DNA of 64,000 nt, from contig OX579639.1 in assembly GCA_951230915.1 (NCBI GenBank), positions 15,686,001-15,750,000 of the forward strand, written 5' to 3'. The DNA is from Antitrichia curtipendula. Taxonomy: Eukaryota > Streptophyta > Bryopsida > Hypnales > Leucodontaceae. The notes beneath the pieces are model-generated. The model made no database searches. It saw only the letters and a program-made list of their open reading frames with translations, and had not been told where the DNA came from. The translations under genes were made by a program, and so were the position numbers. Shown here one piece after another: positions 12,701 through 25,267 of this stretch; the first letter of the stretch is position 1; each line of letters begins with the position of its first letter.

Positions 12701-13909
12701 CATTTATTGGACACTTTTAGGGAAAACTTCCATGTATCAAAAAATTTGGTCAAATGTATAGAAAAGGCAAATATTTTTCCGGAACTCTACAAGGAAGTGC
12801 ACAATATTTGCAAGGGGGAATTGGAATAGTTTGTTGGCATGACTATAGAGAGAAGCACATGAAAAGTGGAGGGAACAAGTTTCCAACTTTTAGAATACTA
12901 ATTTTAACATTGTTCTTGAAGTTTGAGGTTGCTTTTTGTTTGACAACAAGACAAAGCTACTCCTAAAATGTATTTTCCCTTTACTTACATGGAAGTATAA
13001 ATATGATGAAAGTCAACCAAAACAACTCCAACACTAGAAAACTAGAATTTTTTTTTCAACTCCACACGAAAGAAGGTGATATTAAAGAAGCCCCTTGTGA
13101 GATTGTTAAATGGAAGTGATAGGTGTCAGAAGCATACAATTTGTTGGCCCACATAGATGGATGAATTTTTGAACTACACATTTGGATGATAATATAGATT
13201 AATCCAAATCGTTTGGAGGGGAGTGACAAAGGAGCTGTCCGACATAGCTAAATTAGGACTTGGAGCTCTCACACAACTCCAATAGTTCTGAATGCCACTG
13301 TGGCTAATTGCATGGACCCAACTACATGGAGGAAACATGATACAAATTTGCAAAACCTTTGGTGATTCCTCCTAACCAACTCTACTGCATATTCTTGCAT
13401 TATTAAAAAAATTTACATCCAAATCACAATCAACTTGTTTTAAAGTTACTATACAAGGACATTTCTTGTATCAATTTGTAGTTGTCACGGGGTTATGTGC
13501 TTCCTTTTTCTTCACTAGAAAAAAGGGATAATTTTCATTAGATTGAAAGCATTTCTTGAGCAGGGAGACAAGTTGATTGTGATTTGGGTGGAACTATTGA
13601 TAAATTATGGTGCATCTATAGTTTGGTATTATGCCATTGACAAAGGAGCTCTTTGCCTTAGGCAAGTTAAGGTTTAGAGTTCTCAAGCAATTGTTGTATT
13701 TTCGAATGTAACTAAGACTAATCATACAACCTTGTGGAGCAAGCACGGTATGATGATCCTCCTAATCAACTTCACTGCATATTATTTGACGTATTATTTG
13801 TATTATGCAATTGAATTTCTTTAAAGAATTAAGAGTTTAATTTAACTTTTGATATATGATAATTTGTACTAGTCTTGGTCAATGTGCAAGCCTCTAAAGG
13901 GTTGTAAAG
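9791..13909. other. Upstream/intergenic DNA without a supported gene
   Basis: About 10190-10480 is clearly more GC-rich than its surroundings and has overlapping ORFs on both strands, none recognisable and none with convincing splice context; it may be promoter DNA of gene A. From about 10500 the sequence is AT-rich, with no ORF above about 100 aa that I can support. Confidence 0.5.
10416..10432 (+). promoter_or_regulatory. as-1-type pair of TGACG bZIP sites
   Basis: TGACG at 10416-10420 and 10428-10432 are separated by 7 bp, which is the spacing of the plant as-1 element bound by TGA-class bZIP factors. Each is extended to TGACGTGGCA. A G-box-like CCACGTGT lies at 10389-10396. The cluster is about 1.2 kb upstream of the gene A start codon; the target gene is not certain. 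Confidence 0.5.
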
Positions 13910-15540
13910 ATGTCGAGTTTGAAAGAAAAAGGGAAAGGAAAGGAGGCAGTAAAAGGAAGAGGTGAAGCCAAGAAAGGAGGAGGAGGTGAAGATAGAGGAG
14001 GTAAAGTTTGGTTTCTAGATATGAGTTAGGGTGTGGCTGAAGTTATTTTTGTGGAGAAACTGGTGCGGTTCTTTATGGTGCTAGACAATGCAAATGAACG
14101 CATTTCTTCGATGTTTTTTAATGATATTTTGATAGAAAATTATAATAATTGGAAGGTGCATTCTAGGTAAGATTTATTTTCATTGAACATTTCTACTATT
14201 TTAAAGTTTGATTTGTTAATTTTATAATTTTAAAAAAAAAATCAATGATTCTCAATTTGTATTAATGCTTGTCTTTTTTTTGTCTAATTTTTGAGTCTTC
14301 AAGCTGTTCACCTAGTTGCTTGAGCTGTTCCGAGGTTTTCCTCAAGTAGATCCACCTTGTTTAATTAGAATGGTGCGGTTTTGCACTATAAGAAATCCAC
14401 GTTTTAGATGGCGCTTTGTAATTTTTTTTAACATATTTTAGGTGATGTCCTTTGCAACAAACCCATGTTTTTATGTCAACATTGATGTTATGTTGGACAT
14501 GTTGTTGACATAAAAAACATGGGGTTGTTGCAATGGATGTCACCGAAAATCCGTTTAAAAAATTATAATACACCACCTAAAATGTAGGGTTCTTTTAGTG
14601 TTGATGGAGTTGAAGAATGAGAAGGTTAATTTAGGGATGATCCCTCAATTGTCGAGTTCAAAAGTTCAAACCCTAGATGCAAAGTTGAAGGCAACCATGG
14701 ATTCAATTGACCAAAAGGTGGAGGCTACCACAAAAATTTTACAAATGCATTAGATGTTATTCAGCTAGTCTTATTGAGCTATGGGAACTTAGCCATAGCA
14801 ACAGTCTGATGTGAAAAAAAAATGCCACATCAAATAATATATATATATATATAATTATTTTAATATTTTATTATTTATTTTGACCAACATTGGTTGGTTT
14901 GCAACATTGGAAATGAGCTTGAAATGGCCCTCCGATGTCCCAACAACATCTAATGATATTAAAGGTTTCCAATAATTGAATCAACAAATAGGAGCATGAG
15001 TACAAAGAAGACAAAAAAATGGCCAATGCGCATACAAAATATTTAGAGGAATTGCAAGTACAAACAACAACCAAACCAATTATTTATATACAGTTTTCAT
15101 TTGCTATCTTATTACGTATCAGTGAATTGGAGTTGTTTAGGCGAAGAAACATGAAGAGCTCAAAAAAGCACATGAAGAACTCATGAGATATGCACTGCTC
15201 ATAAATAAGATCAATTAGCGTGTGACATTGGAGACAGTGAGGAGTAAGATCATTGCTATCCTTGGTAAGTCAATACGTGAAACTTGGGAGAAATAGAAAG
15301 ATTTTTAAAAATCTTTTCATTTGGAGGATTAAAAGACGAGTTTTGGAGAGAAAAAAGATGTATCCAAAATAGAAGTAGTGAAAAATTTCTTGGCCTTGGG
15401 TCGATCACGTCAAACAAGAAGATATATGAAATTGAGTATAAAGATATTTGTGATACCATCTTTGTAGTGGAGATCATGAAAGACCAAATGGCTTGGGTGT
15501 GGCTCTTGGAGTTTGTTTTTTCTATGTGAGTAAGACATTT
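13910..15540 (+). pseudogene. Decayed multi-exon gene of unknown family
   Basis: Several coding-looking stretches in one orientation: a Lys/Gly-rich segment (about 13910-14000), a segment ending before a possible GTAAG donor near 14168 with VEKLVRFFMVLDNANERISS, a Lys/Glu-rich coiled-coil-like segment (about 14600-14750), and further fragments at 15148-15530. Each is interrupted by stops. A CACTA-type MITE (14384-14600) sits inside. I do not recognise the family; a transposon-derived or DNA-binding gene is possible. Confidence 0.35.
14384..14600. mobile_element. CACTA-type MITE (217 bp) with TTG target duplication
   Basis: The element begins CACTATAAGAA and ends TTCTTTTAGTG, giving inverted CACTAWAAGAA ends. 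TTG flanks both sides (14381-14383 and 14601-14603), the 3-bp duplication typical of the CACTA/EnSpm superfamily. Subterminal blocks with TTTTAGGTG/CACCTAAAAT and a central TGTCAACA/TGTTGACA pair are shared with the copy at 55594-55790. Nonautonomous, no ORF. Confidence 0.88.
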
Positions 15541-15589
15541 TGAATGGTTGAGGTAATTCTTTTTAATGTCTTTTCTCAATGAGATTTTG

Positions 15590-15701
15590 ATGTTATAATT
15601 GTGACTTCCATTGGTGAGTGGTGAGGGATCATTTGTAAGCAAATGATTCACACGGTTACCGAAGGGATCATTTCTACGGTCATTCGTCCATCCTTTAAGG
15701 G
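15590..15701. mobile_element. Fragment of TTAA MITE family 2
   Basis: The segment ends CCTTTAAGGG before TTAA (15702-15705) and its interior (GACTTCCATTGG..., then a CACACGG block) aligns with the reverse complement of 1218-1450. The opposite end could not be located. Confidence 0.5.
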
Positions 15702-15980
15702 TTAATCTATTGTGTGTTGAAAACCTTTCAAGGTGTAGGGATTGGAGTGTAGTTCATTGACTGTGAGTATTTGAGCCTCTAAAGGTGAGGATAGGGAGTT
15801 GCTTGTGCAGAGTACCTTTGGTGGTGAAATTAGCTACCAATATCTCTTGGAATTAGAAAGTGAAACCAATTGTCACTTTGACCTCATACAGTGGAACCTC
15901 TGGTCAGTTGCTTAAATTTTTACTTAACTTACTTGATGAAATGATGTTTTAATACAAAATAAATGTGGATGTATACCAAT

Positions 15981-16165
15981 TTGGATTTTGGTTGGTATAT
16001 TGATAGTTGTTTGGAATCTGTGATGTGTGAAGCCGGTGATCCGGTACCTAATTCTTGTACATAATGTTTTGTTTGAATTTTGGTTGATTGGTAGATAATT
16101 GTTTGGGATCTGCAATATGTGAAGCTAGTGATCAGGTACCTAATTCTTGCACATAGTGTTTTGTT
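15981..16165. repeat. Two-copy tandem repeat, period about 92 bp
   Basis: Two adjacent units share GTACCTAATTCTTG, a TGTGAAGC block and TTTTGGTTG, with the GGTACC motif at 16043 and 16135, giving a 92-bp period. Copies differ at many positions. No coding function is supported. Confidence 0.75.
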
Positions 16166-16169
16166 CATC

Positions 16170-17234
16170 TATCGTGGGTACATGATTATATTTCTACATT
16201 TGTTTATTTCATGTTGACATAAGTTGTTTGTTTGTGTTGCAATTTTACAGATCCTATCAGTTGCTACTATTATTCTACATTGCAATGGAATTTAGAAGTT
16301 GCAATGCAATTTATCGTAGTTTAGTTCTAATGTCAATCGTTTGCCTTCTCTACACCTTAACCTTACACATATTCAAGTTAATTGTATTTGTTTTACATAG
16401 CTTGTGTCAACATGACGTACTCGATTAGGTCTAGGACTTACAAAATTTGGCTTCTCTTGTCAAATAACTTGTTGGAGGGCAATTAATTTCCTTACCTTAG
16501 AGAACAAGAGTATCTCGTGCATTTGGTTGTAACTATGTATGTATTGTAGACAATATCTACATGTCTTGTTGAAAATGCTAACAGCTGGCCATTTATTCAC
16601 AAGAGTGCTTGCAATGACTTCAGTTGGTGTCCTAATTAGTTTTGGTATAGTGGTTCATAGGTTTAGGGTGCTAAAAAAGTTTAGGTTTTATTAGTTTTAT
16701 TAGTTTAGGTTTTATTAGTTTTAATCATATTTGTGGTCCAAATATGTGATGCGACTATTTTGCAACGTGCATAAGTAAGTTGCCCAAAAGGCGCAAGACC
16801 CTATTCTAGCCACTTAGATCACATGAACATTTTCACAGACCCTAAACCACCATCAGCTCAATTACTCAAAAGTGGCACATTTGGATTTCATACATGCCTA
16901 TAATGGGGTCTTCAATAGAGAGTGGTGGAACTGATAGTCACATGGCACGATATACCAGGAATATGGTAGCTTACCTTAATTCTCCTGACGTCATCACTTC
17001 AGATTGACCAAGAGTACATACAACTCGATCACATTCCATTACAAGACAACGCAGGGATCCACAGCAAAAGCGCTAAAAAAAGGCACACACAACTCCAAAA
17101 AAACACAAATTCAATCAAGTTCGTGCTGCTATGCTTCAAAATCTTAGTACAACGGAACCTGCTCACCCACGAAAAAATTAGGACCATAACCATCGATTTC
17201 CACAAAACCCCACAAGTGTGACCTCCATGTCCAT
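16170..17234. other. Intergenic, nothing recognised
   Basis: AT-rich until about 16800, with a short tandem TTTTATTAG/TTTAGG repeat at about 16676-16730, then more GC-rich toward the SEC24 3' end. No gene could be supported. Confidence 0.5.
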
Positions 17235-17651
17235 CACTGGCTTATAATCCATCATTTATTAACACCTTTGCCGCCAGACAAGGCGCAATATGGAAGCAAG
17301 GACAACTTCGAAGCCATGGCCAATCGAATCCCGCTCCACTCATCGAGTCGTCCTGAACCCTACATACTTATACACATACAGCTCTAAATCCACAGCGCTC
17401 ATGTTATTCCTGCTATCTGGATCCACGGACACCATCCTAGAAAAATAGAATACTCCGACACTCTCACCGGACCCAAACCGCACCTTTGAAAACGAGCCTG
17501 ATTTGGATACCACCATCACATTCGCCGAGGCTGACTATTCGCATCTCGCCATTCACATGCTACATACACTGGCTGCTTGGAGTCCGTCGCCGGGAAATAC
17601 GCCCAATCCTACTCTGCTGCAATGATATCAAATCTCACCTACAACCACCTG

Positions 17652-20600
17652 TTACGACTTTTGTGAAACTTGCCGATATGTCTGGACCACAAAGTCCGCA
17701 TAACCACTCGAACCAGCAGTTCGATCCTCAACCAGATTCGAAAGCACCAGATTTCCTTCCCTCGGTTGCTCTCCTTGCCTCACTGCTGTGCAAAGCTGAT
17801 ATACGGCTGTACAAGTTTGCCGTAGCGCATCCATAGAGGAAAACAACCGCCTGGAAGCCATATTCTGCTGTTCCACGAAAGCAATCTGTCCCCCCACCAA
17901 AAAAAAGCATCGTCAAAAAGAACCAACTTCACCATGTTCACTCCATCCGACGAACACACACCGACCACTATCATTATCGAACGAGCACACATTCGGAGCG
18001 AAGTCTTACTTCCATTCATTACTCACGACTCTACTCACCAATGGAAGGTCGCGGTCATACCAACATCAAAATCTCATTGAGAAAGGACATGCAAGCCAGA
18101 CCTCCAAACCAAACTCTATCTATGATTCAAACCCAAACTAGTCCAAGCTTTCAGTGTCACCACAAACTATGCAACTCTCCTCCACACAGGCAGACCAACC
18201 TTTGCGAAATCGGCACTGAATGCAGCCTCAGGTCCCAGCAGATCCTTCACGAATTCCGCCGGAAGAACCTTCCCCAACCACAAAACAAATCGCAACCCGT
18301 CGAAAAGAAGATAAGCTCCCCGAGGGTCGAGTTTCTCTGAAGAAAGCGCCAGAGGACTGGGCAGTCCCGCTAGACGAGTCGGCAATCCCGCTTGCGGACC
18401 CTGCACATCACCAAAACCACACCCACCATACACCCGCGTCAACACCATTCCACAAACTTATCAACACCAACCTCCGACTATCAAGAACTGGCCCAGCTAC
18501 AGCCCATCAAACTTCTTCCCAAAACATCAAGGAAGAGTCAATGCAACAGAACTCTCCAATCCCCAATCTCCCAAAACGTCCACATAATCACCTGTATAAG
18601 GTACTGGTCCAGTCGCAGCAGTGTCGGGTACAGCAACTTCAGCAATCTCGGAATGGACATCGTCATCATTTCGTATCCCATCGCTGATCTCTCGTCCGGC
18701 GTGCAATCTCCAAAGCCACCACGAAGTGCCACGTTGTTGATGATGCCGAGCGTGTAAAGAGGAAGGAGTTTCAAACTCTCGGGGTATATCAACCTGTTGC
18801 TCGTCCGGTGCTGAACTGAAAACAAGTTCCGGTACTCACGCAAGCTCCTAACCAATCGTTGTTGAGTGGCTTGACGGGCATCTTCTAGTTTTGATTGCAT
18901 TGTCTTCTCGATGGCTGCACCAATCAGAAAACTCACAATCGTTCAGATAAAGTACACGACGCCAAGAGCTCAACCAAATCGAACATGGAATAGCTCAATC
19001 CATTCCATGCAAAGAAACCTCGCCAAAGCCACCACAATACTTAATAAGTTGTCGACAGTTGTAGCAGCGTATGGGAACAATTCATGGATCACTAGGACAC
19101 AATTCACCTGATACGTTCAGCAGACCTACACCGCATGTAACGACCCATGTACCACATGCGATCACACAATGATCCACCCGAGATGAACCAACACCTTCTG
19201 CGTCACTAAGGATTCAAAACCAGCGGCATCTCAAAAGTGGACTCCCGCCTTATCGTTCGATTCCTCACCCTTCATTTTCCACTAACAACACTAACAACAG
19301 TACACCTACAAAACCATGCAGACTCACCGAGCATGCTCATCAGACTAGCAATAGCTCCTACGTCGGCCGCTCTGTACATTTCTGAAAGCTCGTTAACCAC
19401 TGGAGTTGCCATCGTATGCACTCTGAGTCGTCGTTCCCCTGTTGACGATGTGTATCTGCCGCAGTTCTGTCAAGGGAACAACATGATACGCAACCAACAT
19501 GACAAGCAACCAATCAACATTATTCCGTACCTCTGAACTACACGCCCCCACCGCTCGCCTGCTGTGCGAGAGTCGGTAAATCCAAAAACCCACCAAATGC
19601 TCAGCTTTCAAAATTCCTAGGCCATGCCTGTCGTCGTCTCACCGTGTACCCTGGCAAGAACCCCATGCAATCCAACAACAAGCCCCACCATGGAATTGCA
19701 TCCGACACCACAAGTCACCCTCACTTTAACAAACCATTTATCAAAATAACAAACTAAACTGCTACAATGTCATACTATATGCCACACATCTCTTACAGGT
19801 TGGTGGATACAGCAGGGACACTTGGAAGTACACGGTCTGCGTCGATAATAAACTGTCTTCCAGCATCAGCTCCATCGCAAATGACTTGTCGCAATCCACA
19901 GCAGGAAGGGCCATCAGGTCCGAACTTCGCAGCATGAAGTGCCCATGAAACGTCGAAAACCGGATTCCTGTAAAAACCCAACCCAAACGGCTTACCGTGA
20001 GCTCCCTAATCCAGACAATACGGTGCACAACTAAGTAAACCATGCAAAACTAAACCAGAAGCCACTGACACACCATCGCATCCTCAGCAAAATCATACCG
20101 ACAATCGCACGGAATGATCCAACGACATCCACATTTCAGAGAAGCCCTCCACACCAAAGCCATCAGTCATGTCATGGGCATCGCAAACCTTTCACGTGGC
20201 TCACATACCTTTCCCACACCGTATTCTCATCACAGCCTCCCATGCCGTTTCTCTCGTAAGATCTCGACCCAGATCATAGCCGAACTTCTCCCCATGCAAC
20301 TGAGCCTGGAAGGCAGGATAGTAGCATACCTGCCCTCCCGTATACCTTGCTAGTGTCCCTGTATGCATACAAATTCGTTACAATTCCAGCTCAGATGATT
20401 GTTTCAGTGCTCACTAACTCCAGAAACTCTCGTCATGCGTACTCTTTATACATGCACCTAAATTCATTACTTCTTCGTGACAGGCTACCCATCCAAACAT
20501 CCGAAAATGCCAAGACCTCATTGTGCTCTCCACACAAAAAATATCCACATCCTATGCCACCTGACCCCAAGATTTAACGCAAAGCAACACCACTTTAAGA

Positions 20601-23600
20601 TGAGCGTCCCACGAACTCACCTAAAGAAGCAAGATCAGTGTACCGTTCGCTAAAGGCATAGATGTCCACACCAATCTGAAACTTAGAAAAATCCGCAGCC
20701 ATGTGTTTGTAGAATTGCTCTTCAGCAACCCGAAGCTGGTGCTCTTTCTCGGTTCCATACATGCGAGGGTCATCGCCTCGGAGTTTCAGTCTTCCGTTAC
20801 CAAGAGACGGCAGAGTACTCTGAAAAACGAGCAACTTCCCTCCTAGCTGCCTCTGCAAAAATCAATAGAGTCCAAATTATTCCTACGGGTCTTCCAGAAA
20901 CTAGTCACTCCGCAAAAAGATCACCAATTACTCACATGAATTACCCGATTTTAACAATACCTTAATTACAGGCATACCATAGAACCACACGAGATAAATT
21001 TCTCTGAACCAGAAAAAGAGGACAGCTTAGTGAGTCTAGGTCATCCAGCATTCTCATGACTACTAGTACGCACCATGACCAAGAGAGTCGCCTTCAGTGC
21101 GGGCCCAAGAGCGGACTCGATGTTCAAATTGTTATCGAACATCGAAGGCAAGCTGTCCAGCAGGGCTTCGACCACCGTCCTCGACTCCGACAGGTTCACA
21201 AGCAAATCGTCGGGAAGTGGTAGAAAAGGATCCTCCAGGTCCGCCACTACCATCATTTGCGGTTGTCTCAACAAAGACTGCCACATCCAGACAGAGACAA
21301 TTCCTTACATTCTCGGAAACAATCCTCCGATTGTACTCAGTCGTGGCATACAAGCCAATAGGCAAATCACCAAAACGGAACTAACTATAGTTCATGACTG
21401 CCGATCCCCATGCTCCGACCAAATCAGCCATAAATCACCAGACCGCACTACAACACAAAGGATGATAAAAAACCAAGCTTTCTAAGTTCCCAGAATACAA
21501 GCCCCCAATTCCATAAAGAGCAATCACAGAATAGCCTCCACGTAACATCAATTAAGCGTACCCCAACACATCTCAATGTGCTACCATAGATCAATGAGAA
21601 ACGCACCATTCACTGTGCGAAAAATTGAAATACATTCTCAAGAAAAGGTACTAATGACGATGGAGAGAGCACCACAACCGTCTCCAAGGTCCAGAGACAA
21701 GTAAAACATGATACGCGACAATTACAGTGCAAATGCAAAGCTGCGTGCATTGCACACCTTCAGATTGTAGAAGTGCAGAGTGCTGTCGAATGTCAGAAAC
21801 CCGATTTGTGTCCTCGGGAATCCCGGAAGATTGTCTAGTGAGGCCTTGATAGTATCTGCAGCAACCTGCATCCAAGAAGCACAACAGAGTTCATACAACC
21901 TCAAGTCTAGTACCGCAATAAAGCAAATTGACAACACCGTCCTTCACTGCAAAACATCTAGACGTAATCTCTGCCAGGTACAAACGCAACCCCCAAAGAC
22001 TAAACCCACGCACGCAAGGCTTACCTTCACCATCCCAGACTTCACAGCTGACAAAGAAACATCGATCAGGAAGAAGTACACGGGAGGCATCGGAGGCCGG
22101 ACCATATACTCCGTCGGGGCCACGAACTCAACACTCCCACAAGAAAGCTCAGGTCGGTCGTCGGTGTCTTGACGTCGTCCATTCTCGTCCAAAGGACTGA
22201 AATACTCGGCCGGAACTGCACAGAGCATACCACCGCTTCCCTTCAGTAAAAATGCAACCGAAACCCTCACATAGTCACACTCACAACATCTCTACTCCCA
22301 AAACAACCTGTAATCGGCCATAGGTACACAGAAAGCTCCACCGACAGATTCACATCATGGAAATCGATCTCCACCTCCCTTCAAAACCACGAAACTTCCC
22401 TCAGTGCTCCATACTAACCTTCATTCAGTAGGGAACACATGTTGCAACGCCAACGACGGCCGCCGTCCGTGAACATCACGTAAGCATTGATGTGTGTCCG
22501 ACACCGTCGACATCTCACAATCGTGCCCACAAAATTCACCACTGGAACCTCCTCCTGAATGAAGCAAATGCAAAAAACCATCAGTCAGCACCACGTCCAC
22601 TTGCATCCCATTCCCTACCCCAAACAAATCATACCCATCACACAACTGCAACACGACTGTGCTACCCAAGCAAAGTCAATGAATCCAACATCAAAGATCA
22701 AATCGTCACCAAATCAAGTGTCGTACCCCAATTGGTGGCTCCGCAAGAGGGTGAACCACAACTCCCAGAGGCAAATGCCAACGGGAAACCAAAGAATGAG
22801 CGTTCGGCATGGCGTTCGTCGTCAGACGCAGGTACCGAGAATGGCAGTTCAAATTTCCACCTGTCTTCACATCCTCAGAAGCGTCCACACGATCCAGCGG
22901 TCTCGGGAGTGTCCCGGGGTCCACCGTGCTCTCGGGTGATCCTTGCACAGGCACCAATGCAAGCGATTGGAAATCTTCCACCAGACCTTGCACTTGCTGG
23001 TAGTTCCCACCGTAAGAACCTGCGGGCGGAGGGTGGCTGTACGCCCCGCCTTGCCCGTCACCGTATTGTCCTGGCATTGGCGGAGGAGCAGGGCCACCGT
23101 AAAAGCCCTGCGACGACGGAGGGGCTCCAAATTGAGGCGGGTTCAACGACCCAAACTGAGGAGGCTGGGGAATGCTCGACGCTAATCTTGGCGACTGCGG
23201 CATTGCATTATACTGTGGTCCCACCGCGGCTGTCTGCCCCGACGGCGGACCGAACTGGGGCCCCTGAGGTGGAGCACCCTGCGAGGGATTGCCAAACGTT
23301 GGCCTGCCGCCTGGGGGTGGAGGGAACACTCCGGACGCTGGTGCAGGACTCGGGTAGCCAGAGAATCTCGCCGGAGGGCCATACCCCGGTCCCTGCGGAG
23401 GTCCTCCCCCGCCACTGGGAGGACGAAACTGGCCAACTCCTTGAGGGGGTGCTTGTCCAGGAGTCAAATTAGGTGAAGAAAACGAAGGAGGTGGAACTGC
23501 ACCGGGAGGACCTCCAGGGGGTGGGGGTCTGGCAAAAGGTGGAGGCGGTGGAGTAGAAACCAGAGGCGACGGCTGAGATGCCTGAAATTCCACGGGGGGT

Positions 23601-24194
23601 GCTCCTGGCCGATAACTCAACGGAGGTCCTGCGGGCATTGGTGATATGGGATTCTGAAGTGCATCCGCTATGGTTGTAGGAGCTCCAGCAGCTTGACCGG
23701 GAAAATGCGGACGAAACTGAGGGCCGGGAGGAGGCCCGCGTTGCCATGTTGGCGGACCGGGTCTCGGAATTGCACCTGTATCAAGAACGGGACAATGTAT
23801 AAAGTGATAACGGGCGGGCTTGCCATTCCATGATCTGCTGTGGACAGTATAGTTGGAATTAAGATATGTATAGTCCAGGAACCGAGACCAGTGATTACCA
23901 TCCACACGACTTGCAGTCCACATTGCATGCCGCAACTGTGACGGAGAAATTCTGGCGGAAATATCCCAATGACTTCTGGCTTGATTCTTCACACTTTAGA
24001 TAAGGGAGACTCCTTCTACAGGATAAAGAAATTTCGAATGACAAGGAGAATCTACAACAACGGATAGCATCAATGTGAAGGAGAGCAGGGGAAATACCAG
24101 GGCCAGCGAAAGGTGAAAATTGCGGTCGGGCGTTGGGATTGCTAGGGTTGTTAGGAAACCGAGGCGACCCCGGGTTCCCCCCTACCTGCTGCAT
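17652..24194 (-). CDS. SEC24: COPII coat cargo-adaptor subunit SEC24 (gene B)
   Basis: Thirteen coding exons, all GT-AG: 24194-24098, 23775-22727, 22554-22419, 22215-22025, 21865-21758, 21277-21074, 20852-20621, 20358-20209, 19967-19811, 19455-19328, 18914-18592, 18400-18200, 17885-17652 (3210 nt, 1069 aa, normal for plant SEC24). SEC24 pairs with SEC23 and selects cargo at ER exit sites. Residues up to about 330 are Pro/Gly/Gln-rich. The zinc finger has Cys397, Cys400, Cys419 and Cys422 (CRRC...CNMC). The trunk follows (VEFVAPTEYMVRPPMPP, GFLTFDSTLHFYNL), then the beta-sandwich (LRVHTMATPVV), helical domain (YRNLFSVQHR) and gelsolin-like C-terminus ending in RQGEQPREG and YRQVSQKS. The ATG at 24194 directly follows the acceptor of a 5'UTR intron (24690-24198); the in-frame upstream TGA supports this start. 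An AATAAA at 17260-17255 is a likely poly(A) signal. All diagnostic blocks are intact. Confidence 0.96.
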
Positions 24195-24960
24195 ATTCTG
24201 CGACAATCTTCAATAATCAGGCCACAGCGTGATCATTCAGCGGAATTAAAAGAAACAAATCGGCACGCATTGCTTATAATCAAAGCTCCTCCAGCACCAC
24301 TCACTCGCCAAAGATACTACACTACCATCACTACCATAGCTTTACTGATCACTCTCGCCGCCAAGAAACTATCCAATGCCCGATGACGCACAGCAGGGAA
24401 TTGATTGACACCCGCTCAAAAAATTCCTCCAAAACCAATCGTAGGGACTCCAAGCAGCGCCACTAAAAATTTATAACCTAATCCATTTCCCGCACCACCT
24501 CGAAATCTTCCTAAAAACCAATATCTCTCACAAAGTCGTCACGAGTTTACTCCAGCACGGCAGATCACGGAGTCTCAACAAAAGCACTAATCGCCATGGA
24601 TGCTCTCCTGATTGCTCTCCTGATTGCTCTCCCAGTGCTCACATCCATTTTCGATCGAGATTTCAGAGCAACGAAGAGAGAAAACCATACCTGTGAATTG
24701 CGGCAACCTCCAGGCTCGTTAGAGAGTTAGAGAGTGATCCAAGCTGCTCCAAGCTCCGTTTCGTCACCAAACATTCTACAAAACTGGAGCGGAGAAATCC
24801 ATGCAGCGATCGAATACTCCCAATCGGCAAACCCTGTCGAGGAATCCCTGAGCGATCAAATCAACGGGAACGTTTCTAAGCACAATCGCTCCACTTCCAT
24901 CGCAAGGGTTTTACGGTTCGCAGTGTGAAGGTGGGATGAAACACACTCATATTCATGGAC
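24195..24960 (-). promoter_or_regulatory. SEC24 5'UTR intron, leader exon and proximal promoter
   Basis: On the minus strand a leader exon ends in CACAG at 24691 before GTATGG, and the next acceptor is GTCGCAG ending at 24198, three bases before the ATG. The leader upstream contains CT-rich repeats. A small 13-bp tandem repeat (TGCTCTCCTGATT) lies at about 24600-24635 inside the intron. The transcription start was not identifiable. Confidence 0.65.
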
Positions 24961-24973
24961 TTTCGATGAAAGT

Positions 24974-25267
24974 AAGGTAGGGGGCTGTAAAAGCGACCCT
25001 TTACCAGCTGATTTGCATTTGGGGGAAGCTAAACTCCTTAAAACAATTTTCAGTAAATTTTCATGGTAAGAAAAATGGAATTGGCATCTAACTCAAGTGG
25101 TTTCATATTTTTTGGACCTTCATGGAATTAGTTATGAATTTTTGAAGTTGGAAAACAGTGGTTTCTAAAAGTGACCCCTTCCTGAAATGTACACTTCTGG
25201 TACATGTTAGAGGCAAAATCTACCAGATCGCTTTTAGAAACAGGTTGCTTTTACAACCCCCTACCTT
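24974..25267. mobile_element. AAGGTA-ended TIR element (294 bp) with AGT flanks
   Basis: The ends are AAGGTAGGGGG and CCCCCTACCTT, extended by TGTAAAAGC-type inverted sequence. AGT flanks both sides (24971-24973 and 25268-25270), suggesting a 3-bp target duplication. The interior shares TTTCATATTTTTTGGA and paired TGTAC motifs with 28685-28996, 43201-43528 and 54190-54390. No ORF. Confidence 0.72.

Noticed and set aside
16970..17650. GC-richer stretch downstream of the SEC24 stop considered as another gene
   Set aside because: No coherent frame or domain; an AATAAA at 17260-17255 fits a 3'UTR reading for part of it.
22492..23472. 326-aa open frame on the plus strand
   Set aside because: It is the antisense shadow of the Pro/Gly-rich second exon of SEC24; GC-rich codons remove stops on the other strand. 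No recognisable domain.
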